The notes below the pieces were generated by a model. It saw nothing but the letters and a program-made list of their open reading frames with translations, did not search any database and was not told where the DNA came from. The translations under genes and the position numbers were made by a program. 64,000 nucleotides of DNA from Spirometra erinaceieuropaei (taxonomy: Eukaryota > Platyhelminthes > Cestoda > Diphyllobothriidea > Diphyllobothriidae), in assembly GCA_902702965.1 (NCBI GenBank), contig CACRXP010000375.1:547952-611951 (forward strand), read 5' to 3'. Of the stretch, positions 36,920 through 48,544 are shown piece by piece (position 1 is the first letter of the stretch; each line of letters starts with the position of its first letter).

Positions 36920-39715
36920 TGTTGTGTTTTAGACTGGCCTGGACAGTTCTGTATTGCATGACTTTGCAATAAAAGCCTTGTTTCCTTTTATGGATTTCTT
37001 GTCAGGAATTGGCGGCTTGCGACAAAGTTTTACAAGGAATAATCACTGAACACTCTTAGCCCCCTGTCTCGATGACCCAGGAATCTCTCTAAGCCAGTTG
37101 TGTACAACCCCTTACTAAGAGTTGTGATATAGATTTATGTGTCATATAAACGAGCACTGATCACCCAGAACATGCAGCGAGCAATGCATTTTCCCTGACT
37201 CTAATTTATATTTTACATGGCACACCACACTAGCAACCAAACAGAAACTTCTAGTACAACATATGTAACTACCGGGTGCTTTTAAGTAGCAACAGTGACG
37301 AAGTAAAGTTTTAGTGGGTGGTTTAGTGTATTCGCATGCTGCGCTGAAAGACTAACGCGGGAGACCTTGACCAATTGGTTTTATGTACTGCCAACTACGG
37401 AGCGACTTCTGAGAATGTCTTCAGTTGCTAGGATGCTTGTGTCATCTTACTTGTGAAGGCGTAATGTTTGCATGTTTTGGTTAGCAGAAAACCTGCAACC
37501 GTATGCGAACTGCCTCTAAGTCTACTAAAAGGCAAACGTGCCCTTGACAAACTGGATGTGCTGGAAAGCCTTGCTGGGAGTTCCGGTTACACACTTGCCG
37601 GATTCATCCATTTTTAAAGCAGATAACTAAATCACAATATGTAGCCTGCTATACAACCTCCAGGAACGGTTGTTTACCATGTACTGTTTCCTAGCGCTCG
37701 AGTGCAAGTCGAGGCCAAGTTGGTTAGGCCGCCGCATGTCACTTTTCTCCGACTACGCATTTCTGATAGTCATGCACATGTCCTGGCTTTATACTGCGGT
37801 TGCCAGTTCAACGCTCTAAAATGCATGTCCGACTATGATTGGTCAATGGCTGCTGAACTGCATTGAACGGCACAGACCCAAATTCCCGTCGAATGGCGGC
37901 TTACCTGACCGTTTACATGGTAAATCGCTCCCCGAACAAATAAACTGCAGGAGGTTGCATTGACACTTTTCACACAAGCTCCATGCAGTTGAATACAATT
38001 TTCAGTTGGGAAGTGGACATTAGGATCCTAGTAAGCCCCGCGCGTTATACCTTTAAATCAATGATCGATAACGATTGATCATCGTCTGGGACGTGTTGAA
38101 AAAAGATCTCAGATACCAATGCGTTTCGGATGTCCGTTCACTTGCATGACTGGTTGTTTTCCTTGTAGGGTGGGTTTCATTTTGAAGATCACCCGAGACA
38201 GAAGTACGCGAATTCACTGAATGCCGCGGCGGTAAGTCATGCGCGACATTGTTCTCCTTGGAGGTGTTCGTGAGTTTGCTGTTCTGTGCTCCGGGATGTA
38301 GTCTAAGATTAAATAAATGCTGCTGAAAAAAATTTCAGCAACTTTTGTCCCAGTCTGTCAAAAAGTGATAATTCGAAGAACATGTCTGCATGATGACGGC
38401 ATGCGTTTGCAAACACTACCATGTGGTCTATTCAGAAAACATGGTGTATTTGCTGTTTTCCCACTCGTAATGTCCTTTCAACACATATCTTGCGTGCCCG
38501 AGCGTGACCGGATGTGAGAATAATTGGCTCACGGCATCCCTGTGGCGAGGGGTGAGCACTTCCGAATTTGTCCGTATTTAAGTGTCATTAATAATGCTCA
38601 TAGCTGGCCGCTTCACCTTTCTACTCTTCATGAAGCATCAGGACCTCAAATTGCGGCGATATCGTACACGTTTTTGTCGCAATATATGCGCGCATCCGAT
38701 TTAATACTTTTGTGCGTCTATTAGCATTCGAAAGCGTATTTAAACCAACTGTTTAAATTGGTCCCCATAAAAGGGCCCTGTCCACCTATATTTGTCAGCA
38801 CCGAGGTATTAGATATGCGCACTACTCATCTAGGATTTATGCAATAAGGGAATTCTTGTTTATCTGGTCAGCAAAAGAATGTCTAGGATTGCGACCCGCT
38901 CGTCTTCAGTCTCACTGACTAAGTCAAACTAGGAGCGAGTTGGTAAAACATAGTCTTCTGGAAAATCTGAATTTAGTAACTGCTTAAAAAATTGGGGAAT
39001 CGTATTTTTCCTTCCATTCGAATTTACTACAGCTCTCGTTTTATTCCCAATCGATGTCAGAATTCGACCTCGAAATGCTAACTGCACTACGCGTTGAGGT
39101 GGCATGTAAGGAAAACTTATGCATTCGCTCAACCTCAAAAATGATATGAGGGTAAGTTGCAATGAAAAACTGAATGATATGCTGATTTCGGTTACCTTTT
39201 CTATTCGAGACTCGTAAGTAACATGGTCCACTAAACACAAAATGTGTAATTTTTCATATTTTTATTCCAAGTTACTCTTGACTATTTGGGTCGGGAATAA
39301 GCAAACACTAAAATATTGGCGCTCCGAGGCAAACAATCACCGTATGTGTGACGGGCGTCAGGATTGTCATTGGCTGAATTAAGGAAAAGAAAGCTCTAAA
39401 CATAGCTGTTTCAATTTGCCCGCATTATATATCCTCCCCTTTCATCACGTATACGGACGTTGTCAATCGTCGTTGTGGACGATTTATACCCGGTTCTCCT
39501 ACTGAAGACCAGTTCAAACGCCTTATGTTTATCTGCGGCCTTTAATTCTCCAAAGATGCTGACCCCCAGTACAACGCTTCACGAAAGATTTCCGTCTGGC
39601 TGTTTTGCGATGACTGAACGACCAAACGAGCTGGTAACTCAAGGACGGTGAACGTTATGAATAGCCACTTATCAAAAGTTGAACGGAAGCTAATGGGGTT
39701 TCGGGTCAGAAAATC
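36920..39715. other. Spacer between convergent genes B and C, left part
   Basis: A 103-codon minus-strand frame (38929-39240) and shorter frames occur without domains or good splice borders. I see no element that can be named. Confidence 0.35.
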
Positions 39716-39721
39716 TCTACT

Positions 39722-40110
39722 ACTTGCCGTTTATGAAAGATTTCTTTGTGGAGATAGAGTTATTTAACGAATGTCATCAATGTCTTGCCCGCCAAAGGCA
39801 ACACTTTTGAACCTGTGACTTGTGTTGATGCCTGCGTATTGACAGAATGTTGGGAATAAAACCGCTGGTATGGATGCCATCGTATCGAAAGGTAAACCAA
39901 AACTAAGAGAGGGAAGTAGGAAATACATAGAACCTGCCGTTTACGAAAGACCTTCCTTAAGGGATGGTATCGTTGTCGTAGCCATTAAAGGCAACGCGGT
40001 TGTGCCTGTGGGCGTTACTGCGGGCAACTTGTCGAAAGGTAAATAGAACCCCAGGGGATAGAGGGACAAAACTACTGGGATGGATGGCAATGTATAGGAA
40101 GGCACATCGA
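39722..40110 (+). repeat. Direct tandem duplication, about 210-bp unit
   Basis: CTTGCCGTTTATGAAAGA (39724) recurs as CCTGCCGTTTACGAAAGA (39934). Later blocks also recur in order: AAAGGCAAC, a CTGGTATGGATG / CTGGGATGGATG pair, and the TCGAAAGGTAAA type. It lies just 3' of gene C and runs up to about 300 bp from its stop. Confidence 0.6.
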
Positions 40111-40410
40111 TCCTAACGGCGTTGGGGGAGCAAAACCCCGTAGCACTCGCTTTCATGGAATTTTCGCGTTTGGGACTGCAATAACCGAACGGATGACACC
40201 TCTGTAGCAGCTGGTAAGGTAACGCTACTGCTTCGGAATTCAATAGGCAGAAATGTTTAATTTGCAATCCTGGGTCTTCTATTGCATCCTCGTCCGAATG
40301 TTGTCTCAGTGAACAAATTCTGGACAAGATAGCCGGAAAGTAAAATAAAGTTTTGGTGGGAAGTATCGTAGTATTGAGCCGCCATGACAAACATAGAACA
40401 CAAAATGAAA

Positions 40411-43400
40411 TTATAGAATGCACGACACTGCTGGAGTATTTAAAAAGGCCTGCACCGCAAGGTCTTCGAGTATGGACAAAGCAGATTGTCGCCACATGTT
40501 CATTACGTGCAGTGCTTCCATTGTGTCCCGCAAGCTCTTGACATCAGTTAAGCTGGTGAATTGCAGCCCAGTAGATCGTACCGTTCCTCGAGCTTGTTCA
40601 GAGCCGTAAACATAGTGAACTTCAGTTAATGCGACAACATTCTGCAAGTAAACATATATCGAGTCCTTAGGCATATACAAGCGAAGGAGACCCCATGGCG
40701 CCTGTAATGAAACAGAAAATAAAGTTTTCCCTTGGAGATTATAGAACACTGAATAAATGAATACAAGTAATCAAGTGAAATCGACAATGTACTCTCCTTG
40801 TAGTCTGCATTGCTTAAAGTCGCGGTTAAGCCTCCTTTTCAGTGACGTGTATGACGATGTTTTACTAGTTTTAGCGTTTTAAACATCTGCTTTTTTGCGA
40901 TAGTACAACCTCAGTGTGACCCAAAGCATAACTTACTATCCACCGTTATAATCGCTTAAACGTGTTTTACCTTCCCGACTAAATGTATACTTACCAACAG
41001 CGCTTTATTTAAATTCCGTTATTTTTAAGGCATTTGACTTTTTTGGTTTTAATTACCGTGCCAACTATATTTGCCAAATGGCAGCGTAAAACAAGGCTTT
41101 CGGAAGAAATCTGCTTACTTTCTGTATCTTCTTGTTCTTCATCCTATGATTCGCCCGCCCGTTAAACCCCGTCTACCATCACTAGACGTATGACTTGGTC
41201 CACAGGCTTGCTGGAGTTAGTTGTGGGTCCGAAACCTTAAAGTTGCCCGGAAAGTATCTATTTACTCCTCTTAGAAAACACGCGTTATTCGGATATTATA
41301 AAGCTTCTTGTTAATAGATGTACAATCTTCATCCTCCATTCAATCATTGTCTACGACACGTCTTCCCTTCTGTCGTTAGATGTCGAAAGCACACGTAATC
41401 GTTTTATTTTGAGATTAAAGTAGCTGGCAGTTTTCACGTTAAAATGAGCATCGAATGTCAAGGTGCAGAGCACGCTTTGACCTTAATGCGATGCAATTTG
41501 ATATGCAGATGGCATTTAGACAGTTTTCGTTCTGTGTATACTTCACATGAACTGGACACATATTAGACATGGCATATTTTCACTTTCAATGTTCTTTGGC
41601 ATGACACTTCGTAGCTACTTTGCTTAATCTTCTCAACCTACCCTCTGCATGCACAATGTCAGTTCAGTTGATACAGAATTCATCAGTGTGCAAGAAATTA
41701 TTTTGTATTGTAATGGGCATACCATATGATGAATTTCAAATTCGACACTAGAGAAGGTTAGATTGCATGCCATTTTGTAGTACTTGGCCTCGCGAACGCG
41801 ATCAACATAGAAGCATTGATGTACGTTCGGATTGGCTGCCGTTCTCATGAGAAGCTGCGTTTTGTCTCCCAGGTTGTATGGCATGGAAGCTGTGAATGTG
41901 CAGGAATTCACGAATCGTTTCTGGACAATTTCGTACAATTGGAATCCCATCGCTGATTCCGGACAATGCGGATCGGCTTCAATTCACAAAAGGAAAACAT
42001 ATATCTCGCATAACCACTCGTCTGCGTAAAACGATTAGGTGTAAATTTTCATAATTTTTGTCCGTATGGACACAGATGGGGGAGAACGGGGTTCAACTAA
42101 CCCAAGATCCCACAAAACATCAAGTGATAAGAATTAGACAGGAGTATACAAACAAGAAGTACCCAAGGCAAACGGTTCGTGCAGAATTAAAAGTGTAATG
42201 TAAGAGAACCCATAATCACCGTCGACAGTGACCTTGAATTCCTAATCAGTGTCCAAAAGTAGTTTGATAATTACTTGATCGTTTTTCTCGACAGTGCTGA
42301 TGCTCAAACCGATTTTTACTCATGTATGCGCCCCCTTGTGGATTTGATCGTCTGTGTCCAAAGAAATAGGTCTGCCTAGAAGAACTAGACAGAATTCTAC
42401 CAGAAGCCACATAAACAAAAGGATTGCGCATTTTCAAGCTACAGTAGGTGGGTTTATTCATGAAATGTCAACCGAAATTCCGAAATGCGTTTTCTTTTTG
42501 ACAAGATCAATTAAGTAGGGTTGTAAAACTTGTCGGCTTGCAATATACTTCTATAATATTTCATTTACCTCAGGTTGCCGGCTTTCGAACCAAATTTCGT
42601 CCTTTTCGATGCCCCTAAATGTATTATTTTATTTCATGGAAAACCTAAAGAGAAATTTCGTTCGCTCAGTTAGTAGAAAATTGCGTCTTCTAATGTTATA
42701 CTCGACGGAGGGACATAATTCGGTTTTCAAAACTTTTCTAATTCCCGGATAATTTAAAACACGCTCTACCGTTTCACTTGTATTCAGGGTTTCCAAACTA
42801 CAAGCCGTATATTTCCCCGTACGGAAAACAAGGTATTTCTCTGCGGTACTAAAGTGGGACGATACAGGATTTACAAATTGTAGCAGTTGATTTGATTTAT
42901 ATTGTTAACTTTAAAAATCACATTGGCAAATGCTGAGTCATGACGATTTATGAACGGAAATTTATCAATATTTAAATGTCTTACAATTAAAAGCGCTTTA
43001 TTAACCGAATTATCTCTCACTGTAGAGAATAATGTTAAAGGAAGGCGTAATTTTTAACCAAATAAGGAAAGAAACGAATATTTTAAGCGTGTTTTATATT
43101 AAACATAATTCGACATTTTGGGGTATCAAAAACAATGAGAAAAATTTATGCTACATACGATATCGTTTTTTACAGTGTGTAGTTTTGCATGCAGCATGAA
43201 GGAAGTTCGATCTAAAGCCGGCATTCTGAGATAAGTGAAATATTGTATAATTGTGTTACAGGGTGACAAGTGTTACAACTCTACCTAATTACTCTTATCG
43301 AAACGAAAACGCATTTCGGAATTTTCGTTGACATTTCGTGAGTTTGCCCATCTACTGTACACCGGCCGAAATGGGGCAAATTGGCTGGCATCAATTTACA

Positions 43401-45530
43401 CACCAGGTGAGGACAACATTATTTTTCAGCGTATTTCTTATTAATTTTACTGTACGACGTGGGGAGAAGGCAGTATCGATGGAGCCCTAGGCGAAGTACA
43501 TCTCGATTTGTGGGTAAAGCTAACTAGGCTGAAGGAGCAGGTATGCTGTTTCACATAGTGCGAAAGTGGTTTTTAGTACACTCTGAAGATCACGGGCGTG
43601 GGTAAAAATGCAACGGTAGGTCAGCTGCCAGTACATAGAATGGGACACTTTTAGTTTAAAAGCATGCAATACCGTGCGTAAGTGGGCGAAAAAAGGGCCG
43701 AATGAATATGGTCATTGGCCCGTGAAGACAGACGATCAATTCACTACGTCATCTCCATTTTCTACAGGCAGGTACAATAATGTCCTCAATTCGTTTTGAG
43801 CAGTATTCATAGCCTGGTCTGTCCTTTGGTCGCAAGCGATTTTTCCGTCAGGCAAATACGTCTACATTTTTGTGGTCGTATCCTACAATGCTAACATTGA
43901 GGAACGCAAGTTCTTCTTCGTATCCTACAATGCTAACATTGAGGAACGCAAGTTCTTCTTCAGTGCCAGAGTGTTCGCAGAAGGGTGCGCCCTGCCCATT
44001 GATTTTTTTAGCTCCTGAAATGCTCGTTCATACATGGGCAATCTGGGCTCCCATAACGCTTTCTACTTACCAGTCACATTTGTTGTTCGATGGCGACTGA
44101 AGTAATTGTTTGTTGTGAGATGGGCCAGGGGATCAGGGACCACACAAATATGTTGGAGGTTTTTGATTGCAAAAACGAGTATTTGTCTACTTACACCGAT
44201 AATAATTTCACGGAATTTTCTATTAAAAATTTTGTTTGCAGAAAAGAAAGGACTATAGTTAACGCAACGAGCCAGATGAAGAAATAATAAAAACAGTTGT
44301 ATTTAATGCTAGTTTACAGCGTATTTTTTATTCATCTTACTCTACGACGTGGGGAAGAAGGCATTATCGATGGAGCCCAAGGCGGAGTGCATCTCGATTT
44401 GTGGGTAAAGCTAACTAGGCTGAAGGAGCAGGTATGCTGTTTCACATAGTGCGAAAGTGTTTTGTAGGACATTCAGAGCATCACGTTCGTGGGTAAACAT
44501 ACAATGGTAGGTCAGCGCTCATTACAAAGAATTGGACACTTTTAGTTTGAAAGCATGCAATACCGTGCATAGGTGGGCGAAAAAGAGGGCCGAATGAATA
44601 TGGTCATTGGCCCGTGAAGACAGACGATCAATTCTCTACGTCGTTCCTCTTTTCTGCAGGTAGGTACAAGGATATTTTATGTTAATTTTGAGCAATATTT
44701 ATAGTCTGGTGTGCTTTAGTCGCATGCAGTCTTTCCGCCAGGCTTATAAGTCCACATTTTTGAGTTCGCATCTTTAAATCCTGGCATTGACGGACGCAGG
44801 TTTTTCTTTAGTACCAGAGTGGTTGCAGAAGGGTGCGCCCTGCCCAACTATTTTGTTTGCTCTTGAAGTGCATAATCTTACATGGCAAAACTAGGCTTCT
44901 ATAACGCTTTCTACTTACCAGTTGCATTTTCAGCCTTATACTTTCAACAGCCCGTGACCGATTACATATGAGTATACTACTTACAATTGCAACTTTGGTT
45001 TTTTTTACATTTATGCGTCTACGTACATGTACATGCTGGTGGGCAGCATTTTTATAGTGATTTATTTGCAAATGTGCTTTTGATATTTTTACAGTCAAAA
45101 TGCAATCCGGAGGCGTTTGCCGACCTTTTACTTAATAAAACTGACATTATGTGAACCACTACGGCGCCGTATTATAGTTGAGAACGATAGGATAGCGTTT
45201 GATTTAAGCAATTTTTTTCTGCTAGATAAAACACAGCGTGAAGTGCAAGCCAGCTTTTCGTTGTGCTAATTTGCGCGACACGGGATTTCATAAGTAACAG
45301 GACAACAATAGTTCGGCAGTACTTACGCTAGGACTGGTACTACATTTAACATGAATCGGTTGATGTGTGGTATGAATGACTCGATAGAATGCTTACAAAT
45401 GAGAAAGCAAATATAAAGAAGCACATGCACCATTGTTAAAAAATTACTTACATATAATATTTGTTATGCCACTGCCTGCATACAACAACATCAAAACCAT
45501 CGACGCCAGAGCGACTTCTTTGCACGACAT
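40411..45530 (-). CDS. Gene C: putative secreted protein, intact three-exon family member
   Basis: Exons on the minus strand: 45452-45530, 41723-41976 and 40411-40701 (79, 254 and 291 nt; 207 residues, no stop). Phases are 1 and 0. Splice sites: GTAAGTAAT, ATTGAAG, GTATGCCC and TTTCATTACAG. Exon 1 codes MSCKEVALASMVLMLLYAGS, a likely signal peptide close to that of gene B. Exon 2 has HCPESAMGF, EIVQKRF, TQLLMRTAANPNVHQCFYVD and ACNLTFSSVEFEI. Exon 3 has LQNVVALTEVHYVYG, GLQFTSLTDV, NMWRQSALSILEDLAVQAFL and PAVSCIL. Cysteines near the exon 2 start, in HQC, in MAC and near the C terminus recur across the family and could form two disulfides. Intron 1 (3475 bp) holds a tandem duplication and a foldback half copy. 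Function not recognised. Confidence 0.75.
42511..42710 (+). repeat. Half copy of the 20-kb foldback element
   Basis: AAGTAGGGTTGTAAAACTTG, GGCTTGCAATATACTTCT and TTCGTTCGCTCAGTTAGTAG follow the order of the left arm at 20169-20445 (AGGTGGGGTTGTAAAACTGA, AGCTTGCAGCATATTCCT, TACTCGTTCGGTAGAAAA). No inverted partner was found nearby. It lies in intron 1 of gene C. Confidence 0.55.
43422..44935. repeat. Direct duplication with a period near 890 bp
   Basis: 43422-44085 and 44312-44935 are homologous throughout, with identical stretches of more than 60 bp around GGGTAAAGCTAACTAGGCTG (43513 and 44404) and shared GGTCATTGGCCCGTGAAGAC and GAAGGGTGCGCCCTGCCC. The two are separated by about 225 bp of unique sequence. 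The unit lies in intron 1 of gene C and contains a possible small exon on the minus strand. Confidence 0.85.
43848..43991 (-). CDS. Possible small exon with a 14-residue internal duplication
   Basis: On the minus strand, after an acceptor AATGGGCAG, a 47-codon frame reads GAPFCEHSGT, then EEELAFLNVSIVGY twice in a row, and DHKNVDVFA before a stop. The doubled 42 bp (43878-43919 and 43920-43961) are identical and keep the frame. The second large repeat copy (about 44785-44840) starts GAPFCNHSGTKEK but soon meets stops. A GTAAGTAG donor lies upstream in both copies. Coding status is unproven; no start exon is known. Confidence 0.3.
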   Translation of the reverse strand, partial: GAPFCEHSGTEEELAFLNVSIVGYEEELAFLNVSIVGYDHKNVDVFA

Positions 45531-45649
45531 GTTTTCTTAACACAATGCTAGTGGCAAAGTTCGTAATTTATTTACACTTAACTAAGCAATTGATCTTATG
45601 CAGCATAAACCCTCATGTTGCCAGATGGTACAGTTGGGCGTAGATTACT

Positions 45650-46540
45650 GGTTGTGCAGACAGACGCCACATGCTTCGCCAACCATTAAAAGTCGCGAAA
45701 TGATATCCTAATCTACGTTGTTTTCGTAGATTTCTTTGTTTCTGCTGCATATTGGGCGTTTTAAGTTAGACAATAATTAAAATCTTACTCGTGTAAAATA
45801 ATGTTCAATGGCTCATTTGCCAATCATAAAATTTTTCAAATGTTTTTATGATGAGCCGATTTTTCGAAAACTATTTTACGAATATTACGGCGATTGCAAC
45901 AATAAAAATCCGCACATACAAAAAATGTACATGTATTGTTAGAAGGCTGCCCTAATTTACCATTTTCACCGCTGAAAATAAATCACTTAAAACTGTATAA
46001 GAAAAACGTCTGCACGTATTTGTTCCCATTTCCAATTCCTAATCACAGTTTCATTCACATTATTTTGCTGTTAGCTGAATGTCCGTCAGCATGACGGGCA
46101 TATGTTCACTGATTTCAGTCGTTTAGCTACTGAATTGATTCCACATTTTTTTACACATCGGTTCATCATAAAACATCCAGATAAATTCCCGGGTGCTGTC
46201 TGATAAGGCTGACGTGGAGGCTGATTGGAAGTTGCTAAGTATTTCACCCTTTGCTAACTAGCCAAGATAGTAGACAGCAGAAGGTTCCAGAACAATTAGC
46301 ACGCAGGTCCTAACAATAGTTAAAATAGTAAAATGCGAACATACCCTAAAAATCGATATTGCATTGTCAGTGCTGAGGACGGTCGATGCTGTGGGCTGAC
46401 GTCACGTTTTGATAGGCTTTAACCTTCTCCATTTTCTTCTGCGATTAATGTACATGGCGTTCAAATCTATGCGCCGATTGATAAATAAATCTTTGGAGCG
46501 AACGCATCCGCGGTCCCTGTCCGCATGAAAAAGGTCAATA
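45650..46540. other. No supported gene
   Basis: AT-rich DNA upstream (-) of gene C exon 1. A short block near 46200 (GGCTGACGTGGAGGCTGATT) resembles the complement of 31085-31105, hinting at another old repeat. No promoter element can be named. Confidence 0.35.
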
Positions 46541-46544
46541 ATTT

Positions 46545-46880
46545 CTAAGTGACATTCACTCCGAAGATAGATGCATTAATCGGCACATAGATTTAACGCT
46601 AGGTACAAAAATCGCAGAAGAAAGTGGAAAAGGTAAAATCCAATCAAAATATGACGTCCGCCCACAGCATCGACCCTTCCTTAGCACTGGCAATACAATA
46701 TGGATTTTTCGGCTATGTTTAGCTTTAAAGAATGTGTCACACTTTCTACACGTCTGAAGACGACCAGGGTAACCAGCGCCAAACATTTACGAAATAACGT
46801 TTGTTCAGTTTCCCAAAGGACTCATTATTTTTTTCAATTATGTTTCTTTGGAGGCCCATCATCCAGCATGCATGTATATA
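46545..46880 (+). mobile_element. Terminal repeat of a PLE (left copy)
   Basis: It matches 49490-49820 in order: an ATGCATTAATCGGCAC / ATGCATCAATAGACAC pair, TGGATTTTTCGG / TCGATTTTTCGG, CACGTCTGAAGACGAC in both, and TTTCCCAAAG in both. It therefore corresponds to the last part of the GIY-YIG domain plus the 3' end of the element at 48545-49830, in direct orientation. PLEs are known for such partial terminal direct repeats. A palindromic PLE dimer follows directly. Confidence 0.65.
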
Positions 46881-46924
46881 TAAGAAGAAGACGGGAAGGC
46901 GATCGCTAGGACCAGTGGTTTATT

Positions 46925-46970
46925 TGTCCGACGTTTCGAACTCTCACGCGAGCCCATCGTCAATAAATGA
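46925..46970 (-). ncRNA. Hammerhead-like core, left arm of dimer
   Basis: On the minus strand TTGACGA, a 6-bp helix GGGCTC...GAGTTC (with G-U pairs), then GAAACGTC. The first core base is T instead of C, and stem I pairing is poor, so cleavage is doubtful. An almost identical copy lies inverted at 47983-48028. Confidence 0.45.
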
Positions 46971-47287
46971 AAATACTGTACAACTCATCGCATATTTAGC
47001 TCATCTTTGCCGGGAATGACCTCCAGCTGCGCTGCTGTATTGTTCACGCAGTGCTTGATAAGCGATTGACAGATCGATATGTCGATTGATCGTGTCCTCA
47101 GTTGAGTGCCACGTTTCCTGCAGCAGGCGAGCAACTCGGTTGTCTGACTGCCCCAGTATTCTCACGCTCTCGAAGTCAAAGGCGTGCCCTGGCGAGGAGG
47201 CGTGGGCGGCTACCAAGGAGAGTTTTTTCGTTCCGTCTCACGGCCAATTCATGCTCGTGCATTCTCGTGCGGACCTGTTTGCCAGTT

Positions 47288-47669
47288 TCACCAACATAAC
47301 TGGCCTGACCGCAATTGCAGTCTATACGGTAAATGATTCCCGATTTCTGATCTATGAGAATCGGGTCCTTAGGCTGCATGAGTAGCCGGCGGATTGTTGC
47401 TTCAGTTCTGTGCGCGACGCCGATTCCAAATTCGCTTACCAGTCTGGCGAATTCTTCTGACAAACCAGCTATGTACGGCACTGCGCGCCAGCACTTCGGT
47501 TTCGGCTGCCCCTTTGGTTTTATTCCACGGATTTCTCGCCTGCACTTTTCGACGAAATTACCAGGGTAGCCGTTCATAATGAAGAGTTTCCTCAGGAACT
47601 GCGCCTCGGACTTCTTGTCGGCTGGCTCCGTGCAGTGGGTTTTTACACGTCGGTAGAGTGTTCTTACGC
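47288..47669 (-). pseudogene. PLE RT C-terminal and GIY-YIG start (dimer loop)
   Basis: The minus-strand frame reads TLYRRVKTHCTEPADK, FIMNGYPGNFVEKCRREI, GIGVAHRTEATIRRLLMQPK, then GIIYRIDCNCGQASYVGETG, the core of a PLE GIY-YIG endonuclease, and runs on into the left arm. This stretch is open. It is 5'-truncated: the RT active site is absent. The GIY-YIG domain of PLEs nicks target DNA for reverse transcription. Confidence 0.8.
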
Positions 47670-47982
47670 CGGCAAACAGGTCCGCACGAGAATGCACGAG
47701 CATGAATTGGCCGTGAGACGGAACGTTAAACTCTCCTTGGTAGCCGCCCACGCCTCCTCGCCAGCGCATCCCTTTGACTTCGAGAGCGTGAGAATACTGG
47801 GGCAGTCAGACAACCGAGTTGCTCGCCTGCTGCAGGAAACGTGGCACTCAACTGAGGACACGATCAATCGACATATCGATCTGTCAATCGCTTATCAAGC
47901 ACTGCGTGAACAATACAGCAGCGCAGCTGGAGGTCATTCCCGGCAGAGATGAGCTAAATATGCGATGAGTTGTACAGTATTT

Positions 47983-48028
47983 TCATTTATTGACGATGGG
48001 CTCGCGTGAGAGTTCGAAACGTCGGACA
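47983..48028 (+). ncRNA. Hammerhead-like core, right arm of dimer
   Basis: Plus-strand copy of the motif at 46925-46970: TTGACGA (47990-47996), the same helix, GAAACGTC (48016-48023). Because the two copies face each other, a read-through transcript could pair over its whole length. Confidence 0.45.
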
Positions 48029-48544
48029 AATAAACCACTGGTCCAAGCGATCGCCTTTCCGTCTTCTTCTATGCAATTACCTGGGCCGCGCGTATTTTCT
48101 ATCATTTGAAACATATATATATATGTATATATGCTAAATGTATTGCACCGTACTCCCTACATAGATACTTTCTTAGAGCCCAGACACGTGTTTCACAGTT
48201 GATTTCCGCTTCGTGACACAGCTGCGAGGGCTTCGGCTCTTCAGTGGTATCCCCAGCGATCTCTAAGCGGTTACTGGTATATGAGCACGTGATAATAATC
48301 AAGTGACTAATTTCGGAAATTACTCAGTGCAGGACGGGGAGTTAAATCTCCACGATGGATCAGATACGAAATTTAAATAAACATTGCTGTCGAAGACAAT
48401 CAACTACTGTAGACTAACCACGTTATGCCCATTCTACAAACAGCTGTGCATCGCAGCGGCATAATATCGGCAAAACACGTGTCTGGGTTTTTAGCAGGTA
48501 TCTATGTCGGGAGTACGGCATAATGCGTTTACCTTTGCCACACA

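Larger units (their letters stand above)
46886..48072. mobile_element. Palindromic PLE dimer (inverted arms of about 400 bp)
   Basis: 46886-47287 (element on the minus strand) and 47670-48072 (plus strand) are near-identical inverted arms; the 382 bp between them continue the minus-strand element. Each arm runs from the middle of the GIY-YIG domain (GKQVRTRMHEHELAVRRN) to the 3' end with a hammerhead-like core. Only about ten differences were seen, among them an extra A in an A-run of the left arm that breaks its frame; the right arm keeps the frame. Such inverted joining of 3' ends is a known habit of Penelope elements. The high identity points to a recent origin. Confidence 0.8.

Noticed and set aside
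38929..39240. 103-codon minus-strand frame as an exon 3 of the secreted family
   Set aside because: It begins with a YMP-like start as in gene C exon 3, but lacks the W block and the terminal cysteine, and an overlapping frame is equally plausible.
48107..48135. AT dinucleotide run as a functional element
   Set aside because: A short imperfect (AT)n microsatellite; similar runs lie at 46870 and 49800 in PLE ends.
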